A stretch of 25,740 nt of DNA, taken from contig JALQVK010000011.1 of the NCBI GenBank assembly GCA_023260375.1, positions 1 to 25,740 of the forward strand. The letters run 5' to 3'. Both the position numbers and the translations under genes were made by a program. Of this stretch, positions 8,195 through 17,500 are shown one piece after another. This DNA is from Rhodoluna sp. Its GTDB lineage: Bacteria > Actinomycetota > Actinomycetes > Actinomycetales > Microbacteriaceae. The notes beneath the pieces were generated by a model that worked only from the letters and a program-made list of their open reading frames with translations, made no database searches and had not been told where the DNA came from. The number at the start of each line of letters is the position of its first letter. The stretch's first letter is position 1.

Positions 8195-8763
8195 ATCGTG
8201 ACCAATGCCTTGATTCCAGCGAATAACTTGTCACCAATACCACCGACACGTCTGAGGTCATCAACCGCTTTGAACCCACCATTCGCTTCACGCCAGTCAA
8301 CGATTCGTGCGGATAGCGTAGGTCCGATACCAGGAAGTTTGTCGAAGTCAGCAGCCGTGGCCTTGTTCAGGTGAATGAGCCCATCGTTCAATTGACTTTC
8401 GCCAGCTCCGGAAACAATTATTTGCTCTCCGTCGGTAACCGCTCTAGCGAGATTGACACTTTCACGATCTGCTTTGCTTGTAAAACCTCCAGCTAAGGCA
8501 ATGACTTCGAAAAGGCGCATGCCAATTGAAATCGGATACACACCTGGGCTTTTTACTGCACCCGTGAGATGAACAAATCCGGACTTTACTTCGACAGCAG
8601 ATTTGGAGCGATGCGAGGGAACTTTTATGGGTTGCGTGGATGTCTGACCAGACACTAAAAGAGCAATGGTAACTACTACGCCTACTGCAATGATTAGCAA
8701 TTTGCGCCGCGCCGACTTATCGCCGGCTTTTGCCTGCACCAATTGATTTTTTAGCCATTCCAC
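8191..8763 (-). CDS. comEA: competence protein ComEA, membrane-anchored DNA receptor
   Basis: The 190-residue protein has a basic N-terminus and one membrane segment (about 24-40, LLIIAVGVVVTIALLVSG), an SLBB domain (about 65-125, HLTGAVKSPGVYPI and LAGGFTSKAD), and two C-terminal helix-hairpin-helix motifs (LNKATAADFDKLPGIGPTLS and LRRVGGIGDKLFAGI). It binds incoming double-stranded DNA outside the membrane and hands it to ComEC. The start is GTG at 8763. No Shine-Dalgarno is visible, but TAGTCT ends six bases before the GTG, as expected for a leaderless transcript. Its stop overlaps the comEC start. Confidence 0.92.
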   Translation of the reverse strand: MEWLKNQLVQAKAGDKSARRKLLIIAVGVVVTIALLVSGQTSTQPIKVPSHRSKSAVEVKSGFVHLTGAVKSPGVYPISIGMRLFEVIALAGGFTSKADRESVNLARAVTDGEQIIVSGAGESQLNDGLIHLNKATAADFDKLPGIGPTLSARIVDWREANGGFKAVDDLRRVGGIGDKLFAGIKALVTI

Positions 8764-8766
8764 CGC

Positions 8767-8800
8767 GAAAGACTAAAGCCATCCGATTGCTCGAATGGCT
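8767..8800 (-). terminator. probable terminator after leuS
   Basis: On the minus strand AGCCATTCGA pairs with TCGGATGGCT (8791-8800 with 8777-8786) around a GCAA tetraloop: 10 bp with one U-G pair. It is followed by the moderately U-rich TTTAGTCTTT. The tail is weak, and it overlaps the candidate comEA -10, so it may only attenuate read-through. Confidence 0.55.
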
Positions 8801-8819
8801 CCAGTTTTGAATCTGTGGA

Positions 8820-11276
8820 TTACTTGGTGGCGATGCTGACCAATTTCGGTTCACGAACAATGATGTTCGCGATTTCCTTGTCGCCGATTGCTCGCTTGAT
8901 GGCGTCCGAGTTCAAGGCTTTTTCCTTTAGTTCATCAGCTGAAATGTTGGTTGCAACCTCAAACTTGTCGCGAAGCTTGCCATCGACCTGAACGATTGCC
9001 ACAATCGAGTTCTCAACCAAAAGCGACTCATCCGCTGAAGGTAGGCCTGCCAAAGCAACTCCAGGCTGGTGACCCAAAATCGCCCACATGTCTTCTGCCG
9101 TGTAGGGCGCGAAAAGCGATAGACCGACAGCAACCGCTTCAGCTGCCTCGCGAACAGCAGGGTCTGCTCCCCCGGCTTCACCGTCAATCGCCTTTCGTAA
9201 TGCATTTACAAGTTCCATAATCTTGGCAACACCAACGTTGAACTTGAAGTTCTCGATTAGTGGACCGAAGTCACGAAGGAAGGTGTGGGTTGCCTTGCGA
9301 AGTTCCTTGTTGCCGGAAGTGAAATCAACGCCGACAGCGCTGGTAACATCCGATGCGGCTCTCCAGGCGCGCGCCAAGAACTTGGCCGAACCGGATGGAG
9401 AAACATCAGCCCAGTCGATGTCATCTTCTGGTGGACCTGCGAATGCCATGGTCAAACGAATGGCGTCTACGCCGTGGTCTTCGAGCTGATCGCTTAGGCG
9501 AACTAGGTTTCCGCGAGACTTCGACATCGCCGAACCGTTCATTTGAACCATGCCCTGGTTTAGCAAACGAGTGAATGGCTCGTTGAAGTCGATCATGCCA
9601 ATGTCGTTTAGAACCTTGGTGAAGAATCGTGCGTAGAGCAGGTGAAGAATCGCGTGAGTTACGCCACCAACATACTGGTCAACCGGAGCCCATTCCTTGG
9701 CGGCCTCAATTGGGAACGCTTCGGTTTCGCTCTTTGGTGATAAGTAGCGGAGGAAATACCAAGACGAGTCGACGAAGGTGTCCATGGTGTCCGAGTCACG
9801 TTTGGCTGGCTTGCCACAGGTAGGACAAGGTACATTGACCCAGTCTTCGGCAGCACCTAGCGGCGATGAACCCTTTGGCTTTAGGTCTAGACCTTCGGCC
9901 GATGGCAGCTCTACTGGAAGTTGATCTGCTGGAACTGGAACTTCACCACAAGAATCACAGTGAATGATCGGAATTGGGGTGCCCCAGTAGCGCTGGCGAG
10001 AAATCAGCCAGTCGCGAAGGCGGAAGTTCTTAGCCTTCTTTCCCTTGTCCTGCTCGGCAAGTTTGGCAACGATGGCATCGGCAGCGGCTTCGCGCTCAAG
10101 TCCGTTGAATTCCCCTGAGTTGATGCGTGGTCCGTCGCCGTTAGTGTCTTCAGCGTCGGCGACCACTGGTACGACTGGCAGGTTGAACTTTTCGGCAAAT
10201 TCGCGGTCACGGTCGTCGTGTGCTGGAACCGCCATGATGGCACCGGTTCCGTAGTCCGCAAGTACGTAGTCTGAAGCCCAGATTGGCAACTTTTCGCCGT
10301 TCACTGGGTTGATTGCATAACGGCCAGTGAAGACACCGGTCTTTTCGCGATCGGTAGCCAAACGCTCAATGTCGTTCGACTTCTTGGTCTTCTCTAGGTA
10401 AGCATCAAACTCACTCTTGATGGCAACGTTTGCATCGGCTACGAGTTCCGAAGCTAGGGCAGAGTCAACCGCGACCACCATGAATGTTGCACCAAACAGG
10501 GTGTCTGGCCGAGTGGTGTAAACGGTAATTGGCTCTGAACTTCCTTCGATGTCGAATGAAACCTCGGCACCATAAGAGCGGCCAATCCAGTTGCGCTGCA
10601 TGTTCAAAACCTTGGACGGCCAGTTGCCTTCCAATGTGTCTAAGTCGTCCAGTAGACGGTCGGCGTAGTCGGTTACCTTGAAGTACCACTGGGTTAGAGC
10701 CTTCTTGGTGACCGCCGAGTCACAGCGCTCACAAAGACCCTGAACAACTTGCTCATTGGCAAGAACGGTCTGACAGCTTGGGCACCAGTTCACAGCGCTG
10801 TTCTTACGGTAAGCAAGGCCACGCTTGTAGAACTCGAGGAACAACCACTGGTTCCAGCGGTAGTAGATGGGGTCGGAAGTTACCAGTACGCGATCCCAGT
10901 CGAATGAACACGCGTAGCGACGCATCGATGAACGCTGCTGAGCGATGTTGTCGTAGGTCCAGCCCTTCGGGTCCAGACCGCGCTTGATGGCAGCGTTTTC
11001 AGCTGGCAAACCGAACGAGTCCCAACCGATTGGGTGCATGACGTTGAAGCCCTTTTGAGCCCAGTATCGAGCTACAACATCGCCAAGTGCGTAGGCTTCC
11101 GCGTGGCCCATGTGTAGGTCGCCAGAAGGGTAAGGAAACATGTCCAAAACGTACTTCTTCGGGCGGGTGTCTCCCGACTTTCCAGAGTCAAAAGGCTTGA
11201 GGTCATCCCAAATCGGCAGCCACTTCTCTTGAATGGCTTGGACGTCGTATTCGTGCTCGTTTGACAACAGATTCAC
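8820..11276 (-). CDS. leuS: leucine--tRNA ligase
   Basis: This 818-residue class Ia synthetase has the HIGH-type motif HMGH (55-58, in [12 protein letters not shown]), zinc-type cysteine pairs around CPSC and CERC, the inserted CP1 editing domain ([26 protein letters not shown]), and the KMSKS-type loop as AMSKSRGN (M584). It attaches leucine to tRNA-Leu and edits mischarged amino acids. The GTG at 11276 gives the expected N-terminus, though no good ribosome binding site precedes it. pabB ends 42 bases upstream, on the same strand, and a probable terminator follows. Confidence 0.97.
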   Translation of the reverse strand: MNLLSNEHEYDVQAIQEKWLPIWDDLKPFDSGKSGDTRPKKYVLDMFPYPSGDLHMGHAEAYALGDVVARYWAQKGFNVMHPIGWDSFGLPAENAAIKRGLDPKGWTYDNIAQQRSSMRRYACSFDWDRVLVTSDPIYYRWNQWLFLEFYKRGLAYRKNSAVNWCPSCQTVLANEQVVQGLCERCDSAVTKKALTQWYFKVTDYADRLLDDLDTLEGNWPSKVLNMQRNWIGRSYGAEVSFDIEGSSEPITVYTTRPDTLFGATFMVVAVDSALASELVADANVAIKSEFDAYLEKTKKSNDIERLATDREKTGVFTGRYAINPVNGEKLPIWASDYVLADYGTGAIMAVPAHDDRDREFAEKFNLPVVPVVADAEDTNGDGPRINSGEFNGLEREAAADAIVAKLAEQDKGKKAKNFRLRDWLISRQRYWGTPIPIIHCDSCGEVPVPADQLPVELPSAEGLDLKPKGSSPLGAAEDWVNVPCPTCGKPAKRDSDTMDTFVDSSWYFLRYLSPKSETEAFPIEAAKEWAPVDQYVGGVTHAILHLLYARFFTKVLNDIGMIDFNEPFTRLLNQGMVQMNGSAMSKSRGNLVRLSDQLEDHGVDAIRLTMAFAGPPEDDIDWADVSPSGSAKFLARAWRAASDVTSAVGVDFTSGNKELRKATHTFLRDFGPLIENFKFNVGVAKIMELVNALRKAIDGEAGGADPAVREAAEAVAVGLSLFAPYTAEDMWAILGHQPGVALAGLPSADESLLVENSIVAIVQVDGKLRDKFEVATNISADELKEKALNSDAIKRAIGDKEIANIIVREPKLVSIATK

Positions 11277-11318
11277 TCACTGGTTTGGGGAAAGGTTTGT
11301 TTCCCTCAAGGTTACCAA

Positions 11319-12602
11319 TTACCCCAGCAAGTTGGGGGCTTTAAGTGCCCGAAGCAGTGCTTGAGCTTTCAGTTTTGTTTCTGCAAGTTCAGCGTCTGGA
11401 TCGCTATCGATGGTGATGCCGCCACCAACCCCTAGAGTGATTCGACCTGAGTCAAATACCAACGACCTAATCACCATTCCAAAATCTGCTGAGCCATTGT
11501 CGCCGATGTATCCGGCAATTCCGGAATAGATTCCACGAGGCCCTGCTTCCAATTCACGAATTATCTCAACAGCTCTAATTTTTGGAGCTCCGGTCATCGA
11601 ACCTCCTGGGAACGCCGCCTCAATTACATCGCCGACCGATTTGTCTTCTGCTACTTTTCCCTGAACGGTACTAACCAGCTGATGCACAGTTGCATAGGTT
11701 TCAACGTCAAAGAGTTTTTCAACCGTGACGCTGTCCGCCTCGCACACACGGGACAAGTCGTTCCTCATCAAATCAACAATCATTAGGTTCTCGGCGCGCT
11801 CTTTTTGATTGTTAGCAAGCTCGTCGATGATTTCTAGGTCTTCGGTTTCGGTTTCACCACGACGACGAGTGCCCTTGATTGGTTTGGAGGAAACGAGGCC
11901 GTCAACGCCTACTTGAATGAACTGCTCTGGCGATGAAGAAACCAAGACAGTCTCGTCGAACTTGAAGTAACCGGCATATGGAGCAGGGCTAATTTCTCGT
12001 AAGGCAAGGAAAGTTGCCAGTGGGTCGGCTTCACCTTCGATGGTGAATTCGTTGGTCAGGCAAAGTTGGTAAACATCGCCTTCGGCAATGTGTTCTTGAG
12101 CCTTGCGAATCAGCTTCAAATACTCAGCGTCGTTGTGCCTTGGTATCGCCGAGTCAATTTTCGGTTCAGGGATGTTGGCAAGATATTTGAGGCTCTCTCC
12201 CCCGATTAGACCAATCCTCAGCAACGCCGCGTCTAACCAACGACGAAACTTTTGAGTGCTGTCGGTTTTAGCAATTAGGTACAGGTGACGATTGTCGTGA
12301 TCGAACACCATGGCACTTTCGACTCTGAGGAATCGAGGATTTTTTAGCTCAAAATCTAACCATCCCACGATTCCAGGGCGAAATGAAAATGGAAGTTCGA
12401 CATCGGAATAGCGTTCTAGATTTGCGCTTAATTTGTCGATACTTTCGAAATCGATTTCCGATCCAGTACCGATAACACTGAATCTTCCGCTGGTTGAAAA
12501 CTCTCGATCGAGCCAAAAAGCTTTCGGAGCATCGCCGTAGAGAGCAATGAAGGCGTTGGTTGGGCTTACCCAACCTTTCAGTGTTTCAATATGTAACTGC
12601 AT
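11319..12602 (-). CDS. pabB: aminodeoxychorismate synthase component I
   Basis: The 427-residue protein belongs to the chorismate-binding (anthranilate synthase component I / ADC synthase) family. It shows GTRRRGETETEDLEI, ENLMIVDLMRNDLSRVCE and FPGGSMTGAPKIRAVEII, the chorismate-site motifs. The N-terminus (AFWLDREFSTSGRFSVIG) is PabB-like, and the LLES tryptophan-feedback motif of TrpE is not seen. With ammonia from a PabA subunit it makes 4-amino-4-deoxychorismate for folate. The ATG start at 12602 has a GGAAAG ribosome binding site. It is divergent from pabC, the next step, which supports PabB over TrpE. No pabA is in the window. Confidence 0.88.
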   Translation of the reverse strand: MQLHIETLKGWVSPTNAFIALYGDAPKAFWLDREFSTSGRFSVIGTGSEIDFESIDKLSANLERYSDVELPFSFRPGIVGWLDFELKNPRFLRVESAMVFDHDNRHLYLIAKTDSTQKFRRWLDAALLRIGLIGGESLKYLANIPEPKIDSAIPRHNDAEYLKLIRKAQEHIAEGDVYQLCLTNEFTIEGEADPLATFLALREISPAPYAGYFKFDETVLVSSSPEQFIQVGVDGLVSSKPIKGTRRRGETETEDLEIIDELANNQKERAENLMIVDLMRNDLSRVCEADSVTVEKLFDVETYATVHQLVSTVQGKVAEDKSVGDVIEAAFPGGSMTGAPKIRAVEIIRELEAGPRGIYSGIAGYIGDNGSADFGMVIRSLVFDSGRITLGVGGGITIDSDPDAELAETKLKAQALLRALKAPNLLG

Positions 12603-12666
12603 AGCACTTTCCGAAGGCTTCCTATCACTAGATTAGACGGAAAGAACTTTTACGAGAGGAGTCATT

Positions 12667-13419
12667 GTGAACGAAACAATTTATGTGTTCGACGGTCAAG
12701 CACTCCATCTCGTCGAGGCTTATGAACACCCCATCCAGGTTGCTGATTCTTTCTTGGTTAGCGATGGTCGAGTTCGCTCGCTTTACAAACACAAAGTTCG
12801 CTTCAATACCTCCGCCCAAAAGCTCACCGATTTGGACCTAGATGTTTTCTGGGACGAAGTAATCAAGCTCATTCCTCGCGAAGGTCAAGTCTTTCCGAGG
12901 CTGGAACTTTCCAATGACAACCTGATTCTTAGACTCAGGGAGCCTTCCGAATACAAACCATCGGTCACACTTTGGTCGGCCGACGAGCCAGATGATCGAA
13001 TCGACCCAACCACCAAGGGCCCTGACCTTGGATATGGTGCAATCTTGCGCCGCAAGGCAAACCTGCACGGAGCCGATGAAGCGATCATTTTGAACGAGGA
13101 CGGCTACGTAGTAGAAGGTGCGCTATCAAGTCTTCTATGGTGGCGTGACGACGTGCTCTGTGGCCCTGACGAGAACACCAAGTGGCTTCCTAGTGTCACT
13201 CGCTCTGATCTTTTCGACATGGCTAGCCAGGCCGGATACTCAACCGCTACCGAGAACGTGCGGCCAGAAGACTTAATCGGTCTGGAGCTTTGGGTGGTCA
13301 GTTCATTGACTGGAATTCGCCCGGTGATCGACTGGGTCAACCTTGGCGGGCCGGTTGGGCCGCAGCGTCACCTTGAATCTTTCCAACGTCGACTAAAACT
13401 GATGTCATCGGAGCTATAA
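12667..13419 (+). CDS. pabC: class IV aminotransferase, probable aminodeoxychorismate lyase
   Basis: The 250-residue protein shows the fold-type IV PLP pattern: an N-terminal region with VADSFLVSDGRVRSLYKHKVRF, a Lys at about 117 (TTKGPDLGY) in the position of the Schiff-base Lys, and the cofactor motif GADEAIILNEDGYVVEGALSS. Aminodeoxychorismate lyase splits ADC to p-aminobenzoate and pyruvate; divergence from pabB argues for this role. A branched-chain or D-amino acid aminotransferase role is possible on sequence alone. The GTG start has AGAGGAG six bases upstream. Its stop is directly followed by the SRAP ATG, so the two are probably one operon. Confidence 0.8.
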   Translation: MNETIYVFDGQALHLVEAYEHPIQVADSFLVSDGRVRSLYKHKVRFNTSAQKLTDLDLDVFWDEVIKLIPREGQVFPRLELSNDNLILRLREPSEYKPSVTLWSADEPDDRIDPTTKGPDLGYGAILRRKANLHGADEAIILNEDGYVVEGALSSLLWWRDDVLCGPDENTKWLPSVTRSDLFDMASQAGYSTATENVRPEDLIGLELWVVSSLTGIRPVIDWVNLGGPVGPQRHLESFQRRLKLMSSEL

Positions 13420-14136
13420 ATGTGCGGAAGATTTGTGGTCGCCAAGACCGTTGGGGAAATTCTCACCATTTTTGAAGCCGACGAAATAGTTGGCGAGGTT
13501 CCAGGAATCAGCTACAACGTAGCGCCAACCCAGCCGATTGCGATTGTGGTTGATCGTTCATTCGAAAAGGCTCCAGACGGTTCTCCAATTGGCGAACTTC
13601 ACCGCGAAATTCACTCGGCTCGCTGGGGTTTGATTCCGCGTTGGGCTAAGGACACCACGGGTGCTCCCCTAATCAATGGGCGGATTGAAAGCATCCTAGA
13701 AAAGCCTTCGTTCAAGGACTCGGTGGTTCGTCGTCGTTGCGTGATTCCTGCCAGTGGTTATTACGAGTGGCAAGTGAAGCCAGACGGCACCAAGCAGCCG
13801 TTTTACATTCATGCCGGCGACGAAGGCATGTTTGCGCTGGCCGGTCTTTACGAGTGGTGGAAAAACCCTGCCGATGGCCAGTGGTTGCTTTCGGCGACCA
13901 CACTCACCAAGGACACCGCGCCAGAACTTGCCCACATTCATGACCGAAACCCGGTTTTGCTAACTCCAGACACCTTTGAAGCCTGGATTGACCCTCACAT
14001 CGAAGGCGATCTTGACCTCTTGAAGGCCGCTGCCGACGGGTCTGATGAGGTTATGCACGAGGTTTTGTTCCAGCCGGTTTCGTCTGAAGTTGGCAAGGTT
14101 TCCGTGAATAACGAGAGCCTAATTAAATCTATTTAG
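13420..14136 (+). CDS. SOS response-associated peptidase (SRAP/HMCES/YedK family)
   Basis: This 238-residue SRAP protein starts MCGRF, so Cys2 becomes N-terminal after Met removal and can form the thiazolidine crosslink with an abasic site in single-stranded DNA. Other conserved positions are visible: N33 in YNVAPTQP, the INGRIES segment (85-91), E116 in PASGYYEW, and H174 in HIHDRNP (the usual HxRMP with N for M). The family shields abasic sites at replication forks and reverses the crosslink by itself. The ATG follows the pabC TAA without a gap. The SOS-controlled DUF6504-dnaE2 pair lies just downstream on the same strand, so two damage-tolerance systems sit side by side. Confidence 0.93.
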   Translation: MCGRFVVAKTVGEILTIFEADEIVGEVPGISYNVAPTQPIAIVVDRSFEKAPDGSPIGELHREIHSARWGLIPRWAKDTTGAPLINGRIESILEKPSFKDSVVRRRCVIPASGYYEWQVKPDGTKQPFYIHAGDEGMFALAGLYEWWKNPADGQWLLSATTLTKDTAPELAHIHDRNPVLLTPDTFEAWIDPHIEGDLDLLKAAADGSDEVMHEVLFQPVSSEVGKVSVNNESLIKSI

Positions 14137-14155
14137 GCAACACGCCGTAGCCGAT

Positions 14156-14183
14156 TTGCAATGTCGGAGGTCCTTCATACACT
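14156..14183 (+). promoter_or_regulatory. candidate promoter of the DUF6504-dnaE2 operon
   Basis: TTGCAA (14156-14161) and TACACT (14178-14183) are spaced by 16 bases. Transcription would start at about 14190, at the edge of the SOS box, so LexA bound there would block initiation. TTGATA (14185-14190) is an alternative -35, but its -10 would be poor. By eye only. Confidence 0.45.
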
Positions 14184-14189
14184 CTTGAT

Positions 14190-14209
14190 ATTCGAACAAT
14201 TGTTCGAAT
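14190..14209 (+). promoter_or_regulatory. LexA operator (SOS box) of the DUF6504-dnaE2 operon
   Basis: The core TCGAAC-AATT-GTTCGA matches the actinobacterial SOS box TCGAAC-N4-GTTCGA exactly. The symmetry extends to 20 bases, with A/T added on each side. It lies 21 bases before the DUF6504 ATG, after the SRAP stop and next to the candidate promoter. This is strong evidence that the following two genes are DNA damage-inducible. Confidence 0.93.
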
Positions 14210-14230
14210 GACTTTGAGGGAGGATTACGC

Positions 14231-14524
14231 ATGATTCGCGTAGATGAGAAAGTTGCCGTTGCGGTCAACGGCACCGGCGAACCAATCGGTTTCAAGTGGC
14301 GAAACGCCAACTTTCTGGTAGCAAATAAGCCAATGCGCTGGTTCGCCAGACGCGAGTGGTGGAAGGAAGCCAGCCGCGCCCAGCGAGGCATCGGCACCGA
14401 CATCATCGAGGTCGAAATGTGGCGCCTACTGGCCAGCGACCTGCACCAGAAGAGCTGCCAGCAGTACGAACTGATTCACACGGTCAACGGCGACGACTGG
14501 CGCCTGATCCTGGTCTATCCGTGA
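14231..14524 (+). CDS. DUF6504-like small protein preceding dnaE2
   Basis: This 97-residue soluble protein starts at ATG 14231 with a strong GGGAGGA ribosome binding site. It is rich in Trp and charge (KPMRWFARREWWKE), has no membrane segment, and ends with YELIHTVNGDDWRLILVYP. It resembles the DUF6504 proteins I know from actinobacterial DNA polymerase Y (ImuB)/DnaE2 loci; no biochemical role is established to my knowledge. Its stop overlaps the dnaE2 start (GTGA), and an SOS box precedes it, so it is almost certainly co-induced with the polymerase. The basic, aromatic face could suit a nucleic-acid or polymerase-adaptor role, but that is guesswork. The DUF name is from memory. Confidence 0.75.
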   Translation: MIRVDEKVAVAVNGTGEPIGFKWRNANFLVANKPMRWFARREWWKEASRAQRGIGTDIIEVEMWRLLASDLHQKSCQQYELIHTVNGDDWRLILVYP

Positions 14525-17500
14525 CCTTTACCCACCTCCACGTAGCTTCGGCCTTTTCGGGTCACTACGGGGTTACCAGGCCCGAACTGCTCGCCGAAGC
14601 GGCAGCGGCTAGGGCCGAACGCGCGCTGGCAATAACCGATCGAAACGGGCTTTACGGAAGCATCAAACACATCGGCGCCTGCCTGAAGCTTGGGTTGAAC
14701 CCGATTGTCGGGGTCAGTTTGAACATCCTGAATAACCAGGACGAACCACTCGCCCGATGCGTGATTCTCGCGCACGGCGGCGATGGCGGAATCGGCTGGT
14801 CAGCACTCTGCCGACTCGTCTCCAAAGCGAACACGGTGAAACGCAAAGAAGCCGGTATTCGCTTGGAACACCTTGCGAAATATGTCAACCGCGACGGCCT
14901 CACCGTGGCTACCGTGCTACTCGGACCAGACAGTAACTTCGGCCGAGCCGCACTCACCGAAAACCGAACCACTGCAGCCGGAATTCTGATTCAGTGGCTG
15001 AAAGCTCTGCCCGGCAAGGGTGCACTCGCGGTCGAAATTGCAACTCACCTAACCGAACCTGGCACCGCTTATTCACTAACCCAAGCCAGACGCATGTTGC
15101 AACTAGCCGACAACATTGGCGTTCCAACAATCCTCACCAACGCGGTTCGCTATCTATCTCCAGACGATGCGCTGACCGCAGACGTCCTCGATGCCGCCAG
15201 ACACCTAGAGCCACTCGGTAGCTTCGAACCCCAACCAAACGCTCAGGGTTGGTTGAAGCCGGCAAACCTAATGCACAAACTTGCCGAAGAAATCACCGAG
15301 GATCGAACCCGCGCCAAAAAACTGCTGGACACCACCGAACTGCTCGCCCAAAAGTGTGAACTAAACCCAGAGAGAGACTGCGGCTGGGGAAAGCCGAAAA
15401 CACCCGAAAAGGCGTTGCTCGGAATCGATGGCAACCCGTTCGAAGTGCTGTGGCAAAAGGCTCACGCCGCAATCGACTGGCGCTACCCGCATGCCAAAGA
15501 GAAAAAGTTGCTCGATGTGAAGCATCGGCTCAGCAAAGAACTAATAACCATCAACCAGCTCGGCTTCGCCACCTATTTCCTAACCGTCGCCGATGTTGCT
15601 CAAATGATCCGTGACATGCGAATTCGCATTGCCGCTCGAGGCTCTGGAGCCGGTTCACTTACGAACTACCTACTTGGCATTAGCGGTGTCGACCCAATCG
15701 AGCACGACCTACTATTCGAACGCTTCCTCTCCACCGAGCGCTCCAGTCTCCCAGACATCGACATCGACGTTGAGTCGGCTAGGCGCCACGACATCTACCG
15801 AGCAATCTTCAAACGCTACGGCTCCGAGCGCGTCACCCTGCTGTCCATGCAATCTACCTATCGCGGCCGCGGAGCCATGCGCGATAGCGGGTTAGCGCTC
15901 GGTCTCGATGAAGAAGAAATCGACGACATCGCCAAGAACATGTGGAGATTCAGCGCCAGAAAATTCCGAGACGCAGCCGAGAGTAAACCGGAACTTGCCA
16001 AACTAAACGCAGCGCTCGAATCCGATCGCAAGATGAACCTACTGGTCGACATCACAGAACGGCTCGACCGTCTACCAAGACACATCTCGATGCACCCATG
16101 CGGAGTGATCCTCGGTGATGGCAACCTACTGGATCTCACTCCGGTGGAAACCAGCGGCATGGGTCTACCGATGAGCCAATACGACAAAGACGACATGGAC
16201 CCAATGGGCATGCTGAAACTCGACGTGCTCGGTGTTCGCATGCAAAGCGCCATGGCTTATGCGGTTCGCGAAATCGAAAAAACCAAAGACATCGTTCTGG
16301 AACTCGACGACATCCCGAAGGACGACCCGCAAACCTTCGAACTCATTCGAACCACCAACACCCTCGGCATCTTCCAGATTGAAAGCCCTGGTCAACGAGA
16401 GCTAACCGGCAAACACCAACCAACCGAGTTCAACGACCTGACCATCCAAATTTCCCTGTTTAGACCTGGTCCCATGAAGGGCAACATGATTGCGCCCTAT
16501 TTGGACGGTCGTCATGGTTTCGCCAAGCCCGAATACCTTCACCCAGACCTAAAGCCGATCCTGCAAGAAACCTTCGGAGTGGTCATCTTTCACGAACACG
16601 TGCTTCGAATATTCGACAAGATGACCGGTTGCGGGCTTGCCAAAGCCGACGAATTCCGTCGCAGTTTGGAAGACCCTCGGGTAGCTCAAAGCGTTGAACG
16701 CTTCTTCAAAACCCAAGCAAACACCAGAGGTTACGGCCGCGACACCATCGAAAAGGTTTGGACCATCCTGGCCAGTTTCTCCAGCTTTGGTTTCTGTAAG
16801 GCTCACGGAGCCGCCTTTGCCCTACCCACCTACCAAAGCGCTTGGCTCAAAACCCACTACCCCACCGAATTTTTGGCCGGACTACTCACCCACGACCCAG
16901 GCATGTACCCACGTCGTCTACTGGTCGCCGAAGCCAGAAGGCTTGGCGTGAAGTTACTACCGATTGACGTGAATAAGTCTTCCGACGAATTCCTAGTTCA
17001 ACCGATTCCCGGCACTCACGATTTCGGTGTGCGAATGTCACTCACCGACGTCAAGGGAATCAGCGATAGCGAAGTTCAACGAATCATCGGCGAACAGCCC
17101 TACCTCGACATCGCCGATTTCTACCTCAGAGCAAAGCCCAGCCGCCGAACCCTCAGCAATCTCGCCCTCGTTGGAGCCCTCGACGAACTCGCCAAACACT
17201 CCGGCCATAACCGCGGCGACATCATGCAGCGAGTCAAGGAACTGAACCTTCTCAAAAACCGAACCAAGGACGACCCTGACCAGTTCGCCTTTGATTTCGA
17301 CCTAAAGGAACAGCTACCGAGAGGCGAAGATCTCACCAAGGAAGAGAAGCTCCAAGCCGAACTAGACATTCTGAAGATGGATGTGACCGAGCACCAAATC
17401 GAACAGTTCCGACCGATGCTAGATGCCATGGGCGTAATCAACTCAAGCGAACTTCTAAGCGTTAGAAACAAGTCAGAGGTTCTAATCGCAGGTGTGCGCG

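Noticed and set aside
11288..11305. GGGAAA-N6-TTTCCC hairpin between pabB and leuS
   Set aside because: The stem has only six pairs and no U-tract follows, so a terminator or leader element cannot be claimed.
11319..12602. pabB as trpE (anthranilate synthase)
   Set aside because: No trp genes are nearby, the TrpE feedback motif is not visible, and the divergent gene is a pabC-like enzyme.
14356..14520. Extended N-terminus for dnaE2
   Set aside because: The extra 55 residues are the DUF6504 coding region read in another frame; the GTG at 14521 overlaps the stop (GTGA) and starts at the PHP domain.
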